A stretch of 37,612 bases of DNA from Lachnospiraceae bacterium (GTDB lineage: Bacteria > Bacillota > Clostridia > Lachnospirales > Lachnospiraceae): positions 1 through 37,612 of the forward strand of contig JAAUZD010000024.1 in NCBI GenBank assembly GCA_014804785.1, written 5' to 3'. Of this stretch, positions 16,440 through 24,072 are shown in pieces. The stretch's first letter is position 1. Each line of letters begins with the position of its first letter. A program made the translations under genes and the position numbers. The notes below the pieces were generated by a model that was given only the letters and a program-made list of their open reading frames with translations, ran no database searches and was not told the origin of the DNA.

Positions 16440-18569
16440 TTACTTCTTGTATTTAAAGTGATGCATTTTCAATATTTTTTTTATCCTCTTCTTTTTCGTG
16501 CCCACTTTAATCCATATACTCCTGTTCTTGTGTACATAACATTTACAGCCATATAACTTTAATAATGGCTGTATTTCTTCGCGGCTCGCATTAAATATTG
16601 TCTCAATTTCTTCTGTCAGCACATAATCATGATTTTCAAATTCCTTAACAATCTTCTTACTGTTTTTTTCTATGTGTAACCAGCCAGACGACTCTTCCTC
16701 TGAATTATTTTTCTTTTTCCTGGTCGTTTTCAGTTTTGCCCAAATTGCAGTTACAGCGAATATAACAATTTCACTTGGAATCGTTTGGAGAAGTCCAGTC
16801 TCAATTTGACTGATTACTTCCGGTCTGCAAAAATAAGACGCTACACTTTCTACAATTTCTTTTAGCAGTTGCAAATCAAATTCATGCCGTTCATCCCAAA
16901 AATAATATTCATATATTTCTAATGAAATTAAATCTTTAAAGTCTTTCCTCTGAATCAACTGCGAAAAATCATTACACTCACTCGAGTTATCATTATAACC
17001 TCGCAAAATCACTTCTTCTAAAATATAATCAATATTTTTGTTGCTCTCCATCTTCTTTTCCTCCAAATCATCCAGTAAGGAAACTCCAGCCAAAGTTAAT
17101 TTATGATCATGTATCAGATGCATTTCCTCACAAAGAAAATACAGTTTAGACTCGTTATCACTACGGAATCTATTCCTCCTCAAATAATCAACAATCGCTC
17201 TTTTTGAAACATTGTTTTCTTTGTACCATTCCCAATAATACTTCCTTCTTCTGAGCAGATGATAAACTTTAGATACTTCTTCTGATGAAATCAGAACATC
17301 ATTGATGTATACAGCAACCTTTTTTGCCTTGTAAGTATTAATAATCAGGCTCTCTCCATTGGGATTCGTATAATCAAGATAGTTTAATGGCGCAAAATCA
17401 TGGTGGTGTTCATCGGTCACTCCGAATTCATAAAATGCAGTGCTGAAATAAATCTTTATACTATAAATATCTAATAAATAATCGACAAACTTATTTATAT
17501 GAAAAAACTCCACACCCGTCAGCTGAAGACCAGCAGATTCAAAATCTGCTGCTTCCCCCTTGTATTTGATTGTATCCATAGGATTTAAGATAGGTCTAAT
17601 ATATATATAATGGCATCCCAATGGAACTTGAGCGGATAATTCATCCGCTAAAAAACCTATCCAATCTTCCACCAGTAAATCTCCGTTTTTCACACATTGA
17701 AGTGTTGAATAGACACTTTCAATTTCACTTTTTACAGGTTGTTTAAAGCTAACATAGTCGCTCCCCTCTTTTTCAACCACCTGCTTTGTATTGTCTATTC
17801 CATAACGTTTATTCAGTGCAACTACATCCCACAATCTCCATATCAAAGGAGCTGTTTCCGCCGTTATGATATTATATTTAATGACTAGTGATAGCAACTC
17901 ATACAAAATTTTTGCTTCTGTAAGATTTGCATTAATCTTCTCAATCTTTCCTATCCCGGCATAAATCTTTCCATTCGTTCCATCAATAGTTAATTCGTTA
18001 TTATGGCAACCGCCCAAGTCCCCCATCCAATCAAAATCACCCAATCCGGAAACACATGTTTGACCAATACCCCTGCAAACTACAGACGCATGAGAAGTCA
18101 TTCCGCCTCTGGCAGTAATCACTCCCCTGCAATATTTTGACATTATAATATCTATTTCTTCCGGTGAAATTTCCGTTTGACAAAATATAAACTCTTCTCC
18201 TTTTGCCATAAGATCCCTCGCCTCTTCTGTTGAAAAACAAGCCAAAGCAGCACTCACACCTCCGCTGGCAGGTAATCCTCGAGCAAGAAGCTTTAATTCA
18301 TGAGCATTAACCAAAATTTCTTTATCCAAAATCTTCTCCAATTGGTTATACGGCAACCTTTGAAAAACATCTTCTACTCCTATCTTTCCTTCACAAAACA
18401 TGCTAATAACAATTTTTAAATTTGCCAGTTCTGTGCGTCTGCCGGCACGTGCAGATAAGATGTACAGTTCATCGCTCTCCACAGCAAAATCAATATCCAT
18501 CATATCGTGAAAATGAGTTTCAAGCATTTCGCTATAGTATTTCAGTTCACTAATAATATGTTCTTCCAT
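16440..18569 (-). CDS. Orphan PPDK-type phosphohistidine swivel domain fused to an unknown C-terminal region
   Basis: 709 residues. Residues 5-90 match the end of the PPDK ATP-grasp half and its linker: HFHDMMDIDFAVESDELYIL is the counterpart of the DMQD-x-EFT-x-LY(I/M)LQ segment, and RRTELANLKIVISMFCEGKI that of GKRTA...A..MV.EG. Residues 95-205 are the swivelling domain with ARGLPASGG, TEISPEEIDIIM and the catalytic motif RGGMTSHASVV (His160). The rest of the ATP-grasp domain and the PEP/pyruvate TIM barrel are absent. From about 215 to 709 I recognise no family; there is a hydrophobic segment near 597-613 and a very basic, possibly winged-helix end (KKRIKKILKMHHFKYKK). AAGGGG 8 bases before the ATG and a good promoter argue for a real, complete gene. 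Phosphorylation by a separate enzyme would be needed. Base composition is more AT-rich than its neighbours, suggesting transfer. Confidence 0.7.
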   Translation of the reverse strand: MEEHIISELKYYSEMLETHFHDMMDIDFAVESDELYILSARAGRRTELANLKIVISMFCEGKIGVEDVFQRLPYNQLEKILDKEILVNAHELKLLARGLPASGGVSAALACFSTEEARDLMAKGEEFIFCQTEISPEEIDIIMSKYCRGVITARGGMTSHASVVCRGIGQTCVSGLGDFDWMGDLGGCHNNELTIDGTNGKIYAGIGKIEKINANLTEAKILYELLSLVIKYNIITAETAPLIWRLWDVVALNKRYGIDNTKQVVEKEGSDYVSFKQPVKSEIESVYSTLQCVKNGDLLVEDWIGFLADELSAQVPLGCHYIYIRPILNPMDTIKYKGEAADFESAGLQLTGVEFFHINKFVDYLLDIYSIKIYFSTAFYEFGVTDEHHHDFAPLNYLDYTNPNGESLIINTYKAKKVAVYINDVLISSEEVSKVYHLLRRRKYYWEWYKENNVSKRAIVDYLRRNRFRSDNESKLYFLCEEMHLIHDHKLTLAGVSLLDDLEEKKMESNKNIDYILEEVILRGYNDNSSECNDFSQLIQRKDFKDLISLEIYEYYFWDERHEFDLQLLKEIVESVASYFCRPEVISQIETGLLQTIPSEIVIFAVTAIWAKLKTTRKKKNNSEEESSGWLHIEKNSKKIVKEFENHDYVLTEEIETIFNASREEIQPLLKLYGCKCYVHKNRSIWIKVGTKKKRIKKILKMHHFKYKK

Positions 18570-18613
18570 CTTTTGTTCCCCTTTTACATCTTCTGATACA
18601 GTTCAATAATTTT

Positions 18614-18642
18614 ATTATAAAATATCTAAAGCCCCGCTGCAA
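18614..18642 (-). promoter_or_regulatory. Sigma-A promoter of the orphan swivel-domain gene, inside a terminator
   Basis: Minus strand TTGCAG (18637-18642), 17 bp, TATAAT (18614-18619). The -35 and half of the spacer lie in the stem of the upstream operon's terminator, so termination and initiation share the same bases. Confidence 0.65.
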
Positions 18643-18666
18643 GATTTCTCAAGCAGCAAAGGGCTT
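18629..18666 (-). terminator. Terminator of the LysR-linked operon
   Basis: AAGCCC-GCTGC (18629-18640) pairs with GCAGC-GGGCTT (18653-18666) with small bulges; on the minus strand it is followed by TAGATATTTT. It lies about 80 bp past the aldo/keto reductase stop codon. Confidence 0.7.
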
Positions 18667-18746
18667 CTTCTTAAACCTTATTAACACAATGCACCAATAT
18701 ACTCAACACCATCAATGTCACTGCCGTAACAAGGGGACGGTCACTG

Positions 18747-19880
18747 CTACATACCGATCATAGCAGTAAAATCATTCATCATCTCTGATATCTTTATCCG
18801 CTGTGGACAGACTTGTTCACATCTTCTGCAGCCAATGCAGTTAGCAGGACGTTTTTCCTTCGGCATACTGCCCACCGCCATGGGAGCGATAAAGCCGCCT
18901 CCTGTAATCTTATGTTCATTGTACAAATCAATCAGTTCCGGAATCAGAAGTTTCTGTGGGCAATGGCTGGTACAATAATGGCAAGCTGTACAGGGAAGTC
19001 CGCCCTTTCTGGTTTCCTCATCCGCATATCTCACCAATGTGTCAAATTCTTCTGTACTTAAAGGCTCATCAGTCTCATATGTAGCAATATTTGCTTTTAA
19101 CTGCTCCATATTGGACATGCCGGATAACACCATGGTTACGCCAGGAATGCTTTGCAGGAACCGGAACGCCCATCCAGGAACAGTTTCCTTTGGCCGCATG
19201 GAATGCAATGTCGCAGTCAATTCTTCTGAGGCTTTCGCAAGTCTTCCACCCCGCAACGGTTCCATAACCCAGACAGGAATGCCGGCTTTCTGCAAAATAG
19301 CTGTCTTCTCCTGTGCATCCTGAAAATGCCAATCCATATAGTTGATTTGAAGCTGGCAGAATTCCATATACTTGCCATTGGCATCCAAAAAGCGCCGGAT
19401 TACTTCTGCACTGCCATGCGCTGAAAAGCCAAGGTGCCGAATCCGACCATTAGCCTTCTGTTTCAGCAGATACTCCAAAATCCCATATTGGGGGTCAAGG
19501 TATGCATCGATATTCCCTTCATAGACATTGTGAAATAAATAAAAATCAAAATACTGTGTCTGACATTTTTCAAGCTGTCTCTCAAAAATTTCTTCCACCT
19601 TGATCATGTTGGAAAGGTCGTAACCCGGAAATTTGCTGGCAAGGTAATAACTCTCCCGGGGATATCTGGAAAGATACTTTCCTGCAACCAGCTCTGAATT
19701 ACCATCATGGTATCCCCATGCCGTATCAAAATAATTAATTCCACTCTTGTAAGCAAAATCAATCAGTTCGGCAGCTGCAGTCTCATCCACTGCTCCGTCA
19801 TTACCATCCAGCACAGGCAGACGCATCATGCCAAGCCCTAAACCAGATAATTTCATGTCTTGAAATTTTCTGTAAATCAT
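18747..19880 (-). CDS. Aldo/keto reductase with C-terminal [4Fe-4S] ferredoxin domain
   Basis: 377 residues from the ATG at 19878-19880, behind AGGAGA; an upstream ATG at 19910 overlaps the previous gene and lacks a site. The TIM-barrel AKR part opens GLGLGMMRLPVLDGNDG, with YFDTAWGYHDGNSE (catalytic Asp/Tyr), LASKFPGYD (Lys) and YLFHNV (His position). The C-terminus carries two cluster motifs, CTACHYCTSHCPQ and CIGCRRCEQVCP, as in the 4Fe-4S AKR group common in anaerobes. It would move electrons between ferredoxin-like carriers and a carbonyl substrate. Last gene of the operon that starts at 21587. Confidence 0.92.
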   Translation of the reverse strand: MIYRKFQDMKLSGLGLGMMRLPVLDGNDGAVDETAAAELIDFAYKSGINYFDTAWGYHDGNSELVAGKYLSRYPRESYYLASKFPGYDLSNMIKVEEIFERQLEKCQTQYFDFYLFHNVYEGNIDAYLDPQYGILEYLLKQKANGRIRHLGFSAHGSAEVIRRFLDANGKYMEFCQLQINYMDWHFQDAQEKTAILQKAGIPVWVMEPLRGGRLAKASEELTATLHSMRPKETVPGWAFRFLQSIPGVTMVLSGMSNMEQLKANIATYETDEPLSTEEFDTLVRYADEETRKGGLPCTACHYCTSHCPQKLLIPELIDLYNEHKITGGGFIAPMAVGSMPKEKRPANCIGCRRCEQVCPQRIKISEMMNDFTAMIGM

Positions 19881-19902
19881 ATGCTCTCTCCTCTTGTTTT
19901 CT

Positions 19903-20367
19903 TTATTCAAAAGACAAGGTCACTGTAACATCGCCAGTTCCCAATACCTCTCTCAATTCTTCTGCATCCACATTGTCAATTTTTCCAATGGGTGTCAGAC
20001 TCCATGAATTTATGTCATAGTAAATTACAAATGTCCTGCCTTGATACAAAATAATATCACCAGCCTGCGTATTCATCTGCTCATTGTTCTGCGGCAGTGT
20101 ACCCCCTAAATCTGCACCTTTTTCCATGTTGGCATAATCACTCATATTCAGGGTGAGAGGACCATCTGCCATCAATTCCTTCAGCGCATCTACGGAAGAA
20201 TTATCTGCCAGTGTGGCTTTAAAAATGGTATCCCCAATTTGAACTTTCATCTTCATCTCTGTAATCTCCTGTTCTGCGTCGGGATTTTGATCTTCTTGAC
20301 TGTTCTTACAGGCTGCTGCCGTAAGTAATATCGTAAAAAACATCACCATACAAATCATCTTTTTCAT
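19903..20367 (-). CDS. Cyclophilin-like fold lipoprotein
   Basis: 154 residues from the ATG at 20365-20367 behind AGGAGG; the longer frame has no site. A lipoprotein signal ends in LLTAAAC, with lipidated Cys21. The mature part (MKMKVQIGDTIFKATLADN, then GDIILYQGRTFVIYY and WSLTPIGKI) is the bacterial cyclophilin-like family (PF18050 type), small beta-barrels that usually lack the peptidyl-prolyl isomerase active site. Such proteins are often encoded with flavodoxin or aldo/keto reductase genes, as here. Role unknown; outside the cell, membrane-anchored. Confidence 0.85.
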   Translation of the reverse strand: MKKMICMVMFFTILLTAAACKNSQEDQNPDAEQEITEMKMKVQIGDTIFKATLADNSSVDALKELMADGPLTLNMSDYANMEKGADLGGTLPQNNEQMNTQAGDIILYQGRTFVIYYDINSWSLTPIGKIDNVDAEELREVLGTGDVTVTLSFE

Positions 20368-20416
20368 AAACTGCCTCCTACCATGACGAATGCTTCTATC
20401 CATCTCCTACATCCAG

Positions 20417-21295
20417 TCACGCGCAATTACACATTTTGCAGCTTCTATCACCTTTTTTCTGCCCGCAGATTAAAACCTCTCCTTTTGCCTCTTCGTCATC
20501 CATAATCAGTTCTCCCACTTCCGGCGCCTGAATCCATCCAGACAGAGGATTTTTAATGCTGTCAATCTTTGTCGTGATGACCGCCTCCACTTCTGATTTT
20601 TCAAAAGCGAGATCCGTATCAACCATTTCACAACGGATCAATTTCAGGTTTTTACAATAACATAGCGGCTGTGTCCCAATAATCTTGCAGTCTATCAGAG
20701 TCAGCCCATCTGAATACCATGCCAGGTATTCTCCCTTTACCACACTATTTTTTACCGTTATGTTTTCGCCGTGCCAAAAAGCATCCTTCGTATCAAATAT
20801 GCAGTTTTCAAATGTGGCATTCTTAATATACTGGAATGAGTATTTGCCTTTAAAGGTCACATTTCTGAATGTCAGATTCTCCGAGCGCATCATGAAATAC
20901 TCACTATCTGCTGTAGTATCTTCCATACAGATTCCCCGCACCGACCAGCCAAATTCCGGCGAAATAATGTCACAGTTCCTTATGAGAACATCACTGCACT
21001 CCCGCAGTGCCTTGATTCCGTGCATCTTGCTATCTGTAATCTCTACATGGTCAGAATACCATAACGCTGCCCGGCAGGCTTCGGTCATTTCCGAATTTGC
21101 AATTTTTAGCCCATGGTCATGCCAAAAAGGATAACGCAGATTTAAAAAGCAATGTTCTGCCTCAATATCCCGCCCTTCCTTAAATGCACTTTCACCGTCC
21201 GCTGGTCCGTCAAACGAACAGTTCCTTACCAATACTCCATTGCTTCCGTAAAGAGCGCGTTCCATATCAAAAGTCTGATTTTCAATTACTTGCAT
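20417..21295 (-). CDS. DUF3737 family right-handed beta-helix protein
   Basis: 292 residues from the ATG at 21293-21295, with GGAGG 7 bases upstream; the frame starting at 21325 lacks a site. Repeating short strands (VLVRNCSFDG, LKIANSEMTEA, VEITDSKMHGI, VLIRNCDII, LTFRNVTFKG, ATFENCIFD, LTLIDCKII, LKLIRCEMV) build a pectin-lyase-like solenoid; the family is DUF3737. No catalytic residues of polysaccharide lyases are evident and there is no signal peptide, so it acts in the cytoplasm. It ends in a Cys cluster (CKMCNCA). Function not established; linkage to AKR and the cyclophilin-like lipoprotein is typical. Confidence 0.88.
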   Translation of the reverse strand: MQVIENQTFDMERALYGSNGVLVRNCSFDGPADGESAFKEGRDIEAEHCFLNLRYPFWHDHGLKIANSEMTEACRAALWYSDHVEITDSKMHGIKALRECSDVLIRNCDIISPEFGWSVRGICMEDTTADSEYFMMRSENLTFRNVTFKGKYSFQYIKNATFENCIFDTKDAFWHGENITVKNSVVKGEYLAWYSDGLTLIDCKIIGTQPLCYCKNLKLIRCEMVDTDLAFEKSEVEAVITTKIDSIKNPLSGWIQAPEVGELIMDDEEAKGEVLICGQKKGDRSCKMCNCA

Positions 21296-21332
21296 AGTTC
21301 TTCCTCCATATCCATATTCATTCAAATTTGAT

Positions 21333-21587
21333 TTAGCAACGCCTGATCTGATAAACCAGATAATCCAGGCAGTCTATATGTTTTTCTTCTTCATGCACCT
21401 TGTTTAAAAGACTTGTTCTGTGTTCTTCCAGCCGTTTCAGCAGTTCATTCTTTTTCCCCTGTTCCATACAGGCAATGCAGCACTCGATAGTGTCCAAGGT
21501 ACATCCCGCATCTTCCAGATTTTGAACTACTGCTTCCTTTGTGCCATACTGTGTTAGTTCCTCAAGTTTGATTCCCTTACCATCCAT
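21333..21587 (-). CDS. Small helical protein resembling a MerR C-terminal domain
   Basis: 84 residues from the ATG at 21585-21587, with GGTGAG upstream; a GTG two codons earlier is also possible. Two long helices, EELLKRLEEHRTSLLNKVHEEEK-like, and the ending IDCLDYLVYQIRR match the coiled-coil and effector end of MerR regulators, but the DNA-binding half is absent. Three Cys (CTLDTIECCIAC) cluster near residue 30 and could respond to redox state. First gene of the operon, behind the promoter at 21635-21663. Confidence 0.7.
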   Translation of the reverse strand: MDGKGIKLEELTQYGTKEAVVQNLEDAGCTLDTIECCIACMEQGKKNELLKRLEEHRTSLLNKVHEEEKHIDCLDYLVYQIRRC

Positions 21588-21634
21588 CTTCACTCACCAT
21601 CACTAATCTGATTTTTTCTAGGTTTTATATTTGT

Positions 21635-21663
21635 ATTATATTTCCTGCTAATATTAATAACAA
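21635..21663 (-). promoter_or_regulatory. Promoter of the MerR-like/DUF3737/lipoprotein/AKR operon
   Basis: Minus strand TTGTTA (21658-21663), 17 bp, TATAAT (21635-21640). It diverges from the LysR promoter 28 bp away, the usual arrangement for LysR control. Confidence 0.65.
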
Positions 21664-21690
21664 ATACTTATTTTAAATCCATTTGAATAA

Positions 21691-21719
21691 TTGAAACCTA
21701 TTGATCTGCATGCTATACT
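21691..21719 (+). promoter_or_regulatory. Promoter of the LysR-family regulator gene
   Basis: TTGAAA (21691-21696), 17 bp, TATACT (21714-21719). The longest reading frame would start inside this promoter, which supports the downstream start at 21757. Confidence 0.65.
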
Positions 21720-21756
21720 ATATGCAATAAAAAATGAACTGGAAGGAATTAGGAAT

Positions 21757-22650
21757 ATGGAATTGCGTGTACTTCAATATTTTCTTGCAGTAGCAAGAGA
21801 ACAGAGCATTGTACGGGCCGCGGAATCCCTTCATCTGTCTCAGCCCACTCTTTCTACTCAGATTAAAGCTATGGAAGAAGAATTAGGGAAACAGCTTTTG
21901 ATCCGAGGAACAAAAGGCTCCAGAAAAGTCACACTCACAGAAGAAGGAATGATTTTGAGAAAACGTGCTGAAGAAATCCTAAATCTGGTGCAGAAAACCG
22001 AGCGAGAGATTTCCCTTTCCGATCAGGTTATTGTCGGTGATGTTCATATTGGTGCAGGTGAGACCGATGCCGTCCGCTTTATTGCAAAAGCGGCAAGAGA
22101 ACTCTATAAATCATATCCCGGCATCCATTACCATATTGCCAGCGGAAATTCCGTATTTGTACTGGAGCAATTAGACAAAGGACTAATCGATTTTGGATTT
22201 GTTTTCGGCTCTGTAGACCATTCAAAATACAATTCGATACCATTGCCCCATAAAGATACCTGGGGCGTATTAATGCGGAAAGATTCACCTCTGGCTGTAA
22301 AAGAAACCATTTCCCCGGAAGATTTGTGGGACAATCCCCTGATTGTATCGAAGCAGGATGATAACAACGGAACATTATCTGCATGGATAAAGAAAGAAAT
22401 GTCCGAATTAGAAATCGTTGCCACCTATAATTTACTTTTCAATGCTTCCCTTATGGTTGAGGAAGGCTTAGGGTATGCAATCGGATTTGATAAAATCATT
22501 AATACTTCCGGCAACAGTAATCTATGTTTCCGCCCTCTCTCGCCTAAAAGAGAGGAAGGCATGAATATTATCTGGAAAAAATATCAAGTATTCTCTAAAG
22601 CTTCAGAAAAGTTTATGCAGGAAATAAAAGAATTAACAAAAATATCCTAG
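21757..22650 (+). CDS. LysR-family transcriptional regulator
   Basis: 297 residues from the ATG at 21757, with AAGGA about 10 bases upstream. The N-terminus is a canonical LysR winged helix: MELRVLQYFLAVAREQSIVR, AAESLHLSQPTLSTQIKAME, then RGSRKVTLTEEG-like turns. The effector domain contains VGDVHIGAGETDAVRFI and GLIDFGFVFG, the usual co-inducer cleft strands. It sits divergent from the redox-like operon, its probable target. Effector unknown. Length is normal. Confidence 0.92.
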   Translation: MELRVLQYFLAVAREQSIVRAAESLHLSQPTLSTQIKAMEEELGKQLLIRGTKGSRKVTLTEEGMILRKRAEEILNLVQKTEREISLSDQVIVGDVHIGAGETDAVRFIAKAARELYKSYPGIHYHIASGNSVFVLEQLDKGLIDFGFVFGSVDHSKYNSIPLPHKDTWGVLMRKDSPLAVKETISPEDLWDNPLIVSKQDDNNGTLSAWIKKEMSELEIVATYNLLFNASLMVEEGLGYAIGFDKIINTSGNSNLCFRPLSPKREEGMNIIWKKYQVFSKASEKFMQEIKELTKIS

Positions 22651-22768
22651 ACAGCATTAAGCCTTTCAAACCATCAAAAAAGTATTTGCATATTACCCTT
22701 CTTTGTGTAAACTATAAGTAATAGATGGGCTGTAAGCTTATCATGTGGGCTGACACAATCAATCCGAA

Positions 22769-22876
22769 ATTCATTCCAGACTTTGGGCGCTGGGCGGTTG
22801 GCTGGCAACGGAAAAACCAGACATTCATTCCGGACTTTGGGCGCCGGACAGTTGGCGGACAACGGAAAAATCAGTC
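22769..22876. repeat. Two tandem copies of a 54-bp repeat
   Basis: Copy 1 is 22769-22822 and copy 2 is 22823-22876; they differ at 8 of 54 positions. The shared core includes ATTCATTCC, GACTTTGGGCGC, GTTGGC and CAACGGAAAAA. The unit is 18 codons long, so both strands stay open, but there is no ribosome-binding site before any start codon. It is GC-richer than its surroundings. It resembles a short dispersed intergenic repeat; no third copy is in the window. Confidence 0.85.
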
Positions 22877-22882
22877 ACAAAA

Positions 22883-22917
22883 GGGCGGGATTATCTGCTG
22901 CGGTAGATAAACCGCCC
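22883..22917 (+). terminator. Hairpin with T-run after the LysR gene and repeats
   Basis: GGGCGG-TTATCT (22883-22896) pairs with AGATAA-CCGCCC (22905-22917), loop of 8, followed within 5 bases by AAAAATTTTTG. It could end LysR transcription, 230 bp past its stop. Confidence 0.6.
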
Positions 22918-23130
22918 GGAAAAATTTTTGCTATCTTCCATAAACCAATCTGGCAGAATATATATACTGAACTTACCTTCCAAAGCGGCAGTATTGATAT
23001 TACCAAAAAGTGTCTCCCGCTTAACTTATTAGAAAAAGTAGATAAGTCTCTTTTTATTCAAGAATCACCATCATAATGAATTCCATCTGATGTTCCTCCG
23101 CTCTAACTGTCCGATCTAAGCCAAAGATCT
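22918..23130. other. Intergenic stretch, possible gene debris
   Basis: A plus-strand frame ending at 23076 reads KIFAIFHKPIWQNIYTELTF and IDITKKCLPLNLLEKVDKSL, protein-like in composition but with no start or ribosome-binding site of its own. It may be the tail of a lost gene. Nothing else is evident. Confidence 0.25.
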
Positions 23131-23133
23131 CTT

Positions 23134-23441
23134 ATGCTTCTGACACAAAATAGTATGGAAACTTTTAATTCAATCACTAAACCAGGTCTAGCTCCGCCAG
23201 GCTGGCTGTTTCCGGTTGTGTGGACGATTCTGTATATCCTTATGGGAATTGCATCATATCTGGTGCTTACATCCGGAAAGCCAAACAATTATGCCCTAAC
23301 TGTATACGGCATTCAGCTTGTAATTAACTTTTTCTGGTCAATTATCTTTTTCAATTTGGAGCTATACCTATTTGCATGTTTCCTCATAGGAATTCGAATT
23401 TCAATGACTGTTTTATTTTATACTTATAAAAAGAGACGAAT
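23134..23441 (+). pseudogene. Truncated TspO/MBR family gene
   Basis: LLTQNSMETFNSITKPGLAP, then PGWLFPVVWTILYILMGIAS and YGIQLVINFFWSIIFFNLEL are clear TspO (tryptophan-rich sensory protein) sequence, covering the loop after TM1, TM2, TM3 and part of TM4. The first membrane helix is missing, with degraded sequence and no ribosome-binding site upstream, and the end (the rest of TM4 and TM5) is lost after YTYKKR, where the frame runs antisense into the next gene. The intact protein would be about 155 residues. Non-functional remnant of an integral membrane protein that binds porphyrins or sterols. Confidence 0.8.
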
Positions 23442-23858
23442 ATCGGCAACAAGTTTTTCTTCCACATTTATCAATCGTTTCGCAATATCCTTAGTTTTTT
23501 CGTCAGCAGCTTTATACTGGTTCAAATATTTGTTAAGAGACTTTACCCCCATATTACAGCCATCTGTCATTAAATCGGCAATTGTTTCATCCGATTCATC
23601 CATAACCAGTTTCATATTTGTTTTCACCCATGACATGCTTTTCGCCATCGGATTGGGTTCTTTTCCATCATCATGATATTTGTCTAAAAGAACCTGTATT
23701 TCCTCTTGCAGCCTATTGTGTTCGTCTTTACAATCCTCAAGGCATCTGCCAAGTGTTTCATCGTGTACATACTCCAGAACTTCATCAATGGATGCAACAC
23801 CCATTTTTATACCGGCATCACATTCTCTCAGCAGTTTTATTGTATCTGATTCAATCAT
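23424..23858 (-). CDS. Conserved helical protein of unknown function (ferritin-like bundle size)
   Basis: 144 residues, all helical by composition, with four amphipathic segments: TIKLLRECDAGIKMGVASID, HNRLQEEIQVLLDKYHDD, WVKTNMKLVMDESDETIADL and ADEKTKDIAKRLINVEEKLV. It resembles small four-helix proteins common in Lachnospiraceae; Glu/Asp/His spacing does not show a clear di-iron site. SD AAAGGAG lies 13 bases before the ATG, a little far. The 3' end abuts the truncated tspO on the other strand. No membrane segment or signal peptide. Function unknown. Confidence 0.7.
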   Translation of the reverse strand: MIESDTIKLLRECDAGIKMGVASIDEVLEYVHDETLGRCLEDCKDEHNRLQEEIQVLLDKYHDDGKEPNPMAKSMSWVKTNMKLVMDESDETIADLMTDGCNMGVKSLNKYLNQYKAADEKTKDIAKRLINVEEKLVADIRLFL

Positions 23859-24072
23859 TGATTATATTCAGCTCCTTTTGCTTTATTCTTAAGAAAATTA
23901 TCCCCTCTTTTATAATCATTATTCTTCCATTTTTGTAAAACAACTAATCAAAAATAGTTCATTTTATATAAAGCGGATTTATGTTACAAAAATAAATCCA
24001 CAATTTATGCCGGGCAAGTATTTTATAAAAAACTGCGCACAATACCTTATATTACAAGGAGGATTTCATACC

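Noticed and set aside
18721-18752. REP-like GGGGACGGTCAC motif near the aldo/keto reductase stop
   Set aside because: The CCGTCCCC core recalls repeats mobilised by REP transposases, but it is a single copy with no inverted partner here.
22725-22910. Plus-strand frame across the 54-bp repeats
   Set aside because: It is open only because the repeat is 54 bp long; no ribosome-binding site or known protein. The antisense frame is equally open.
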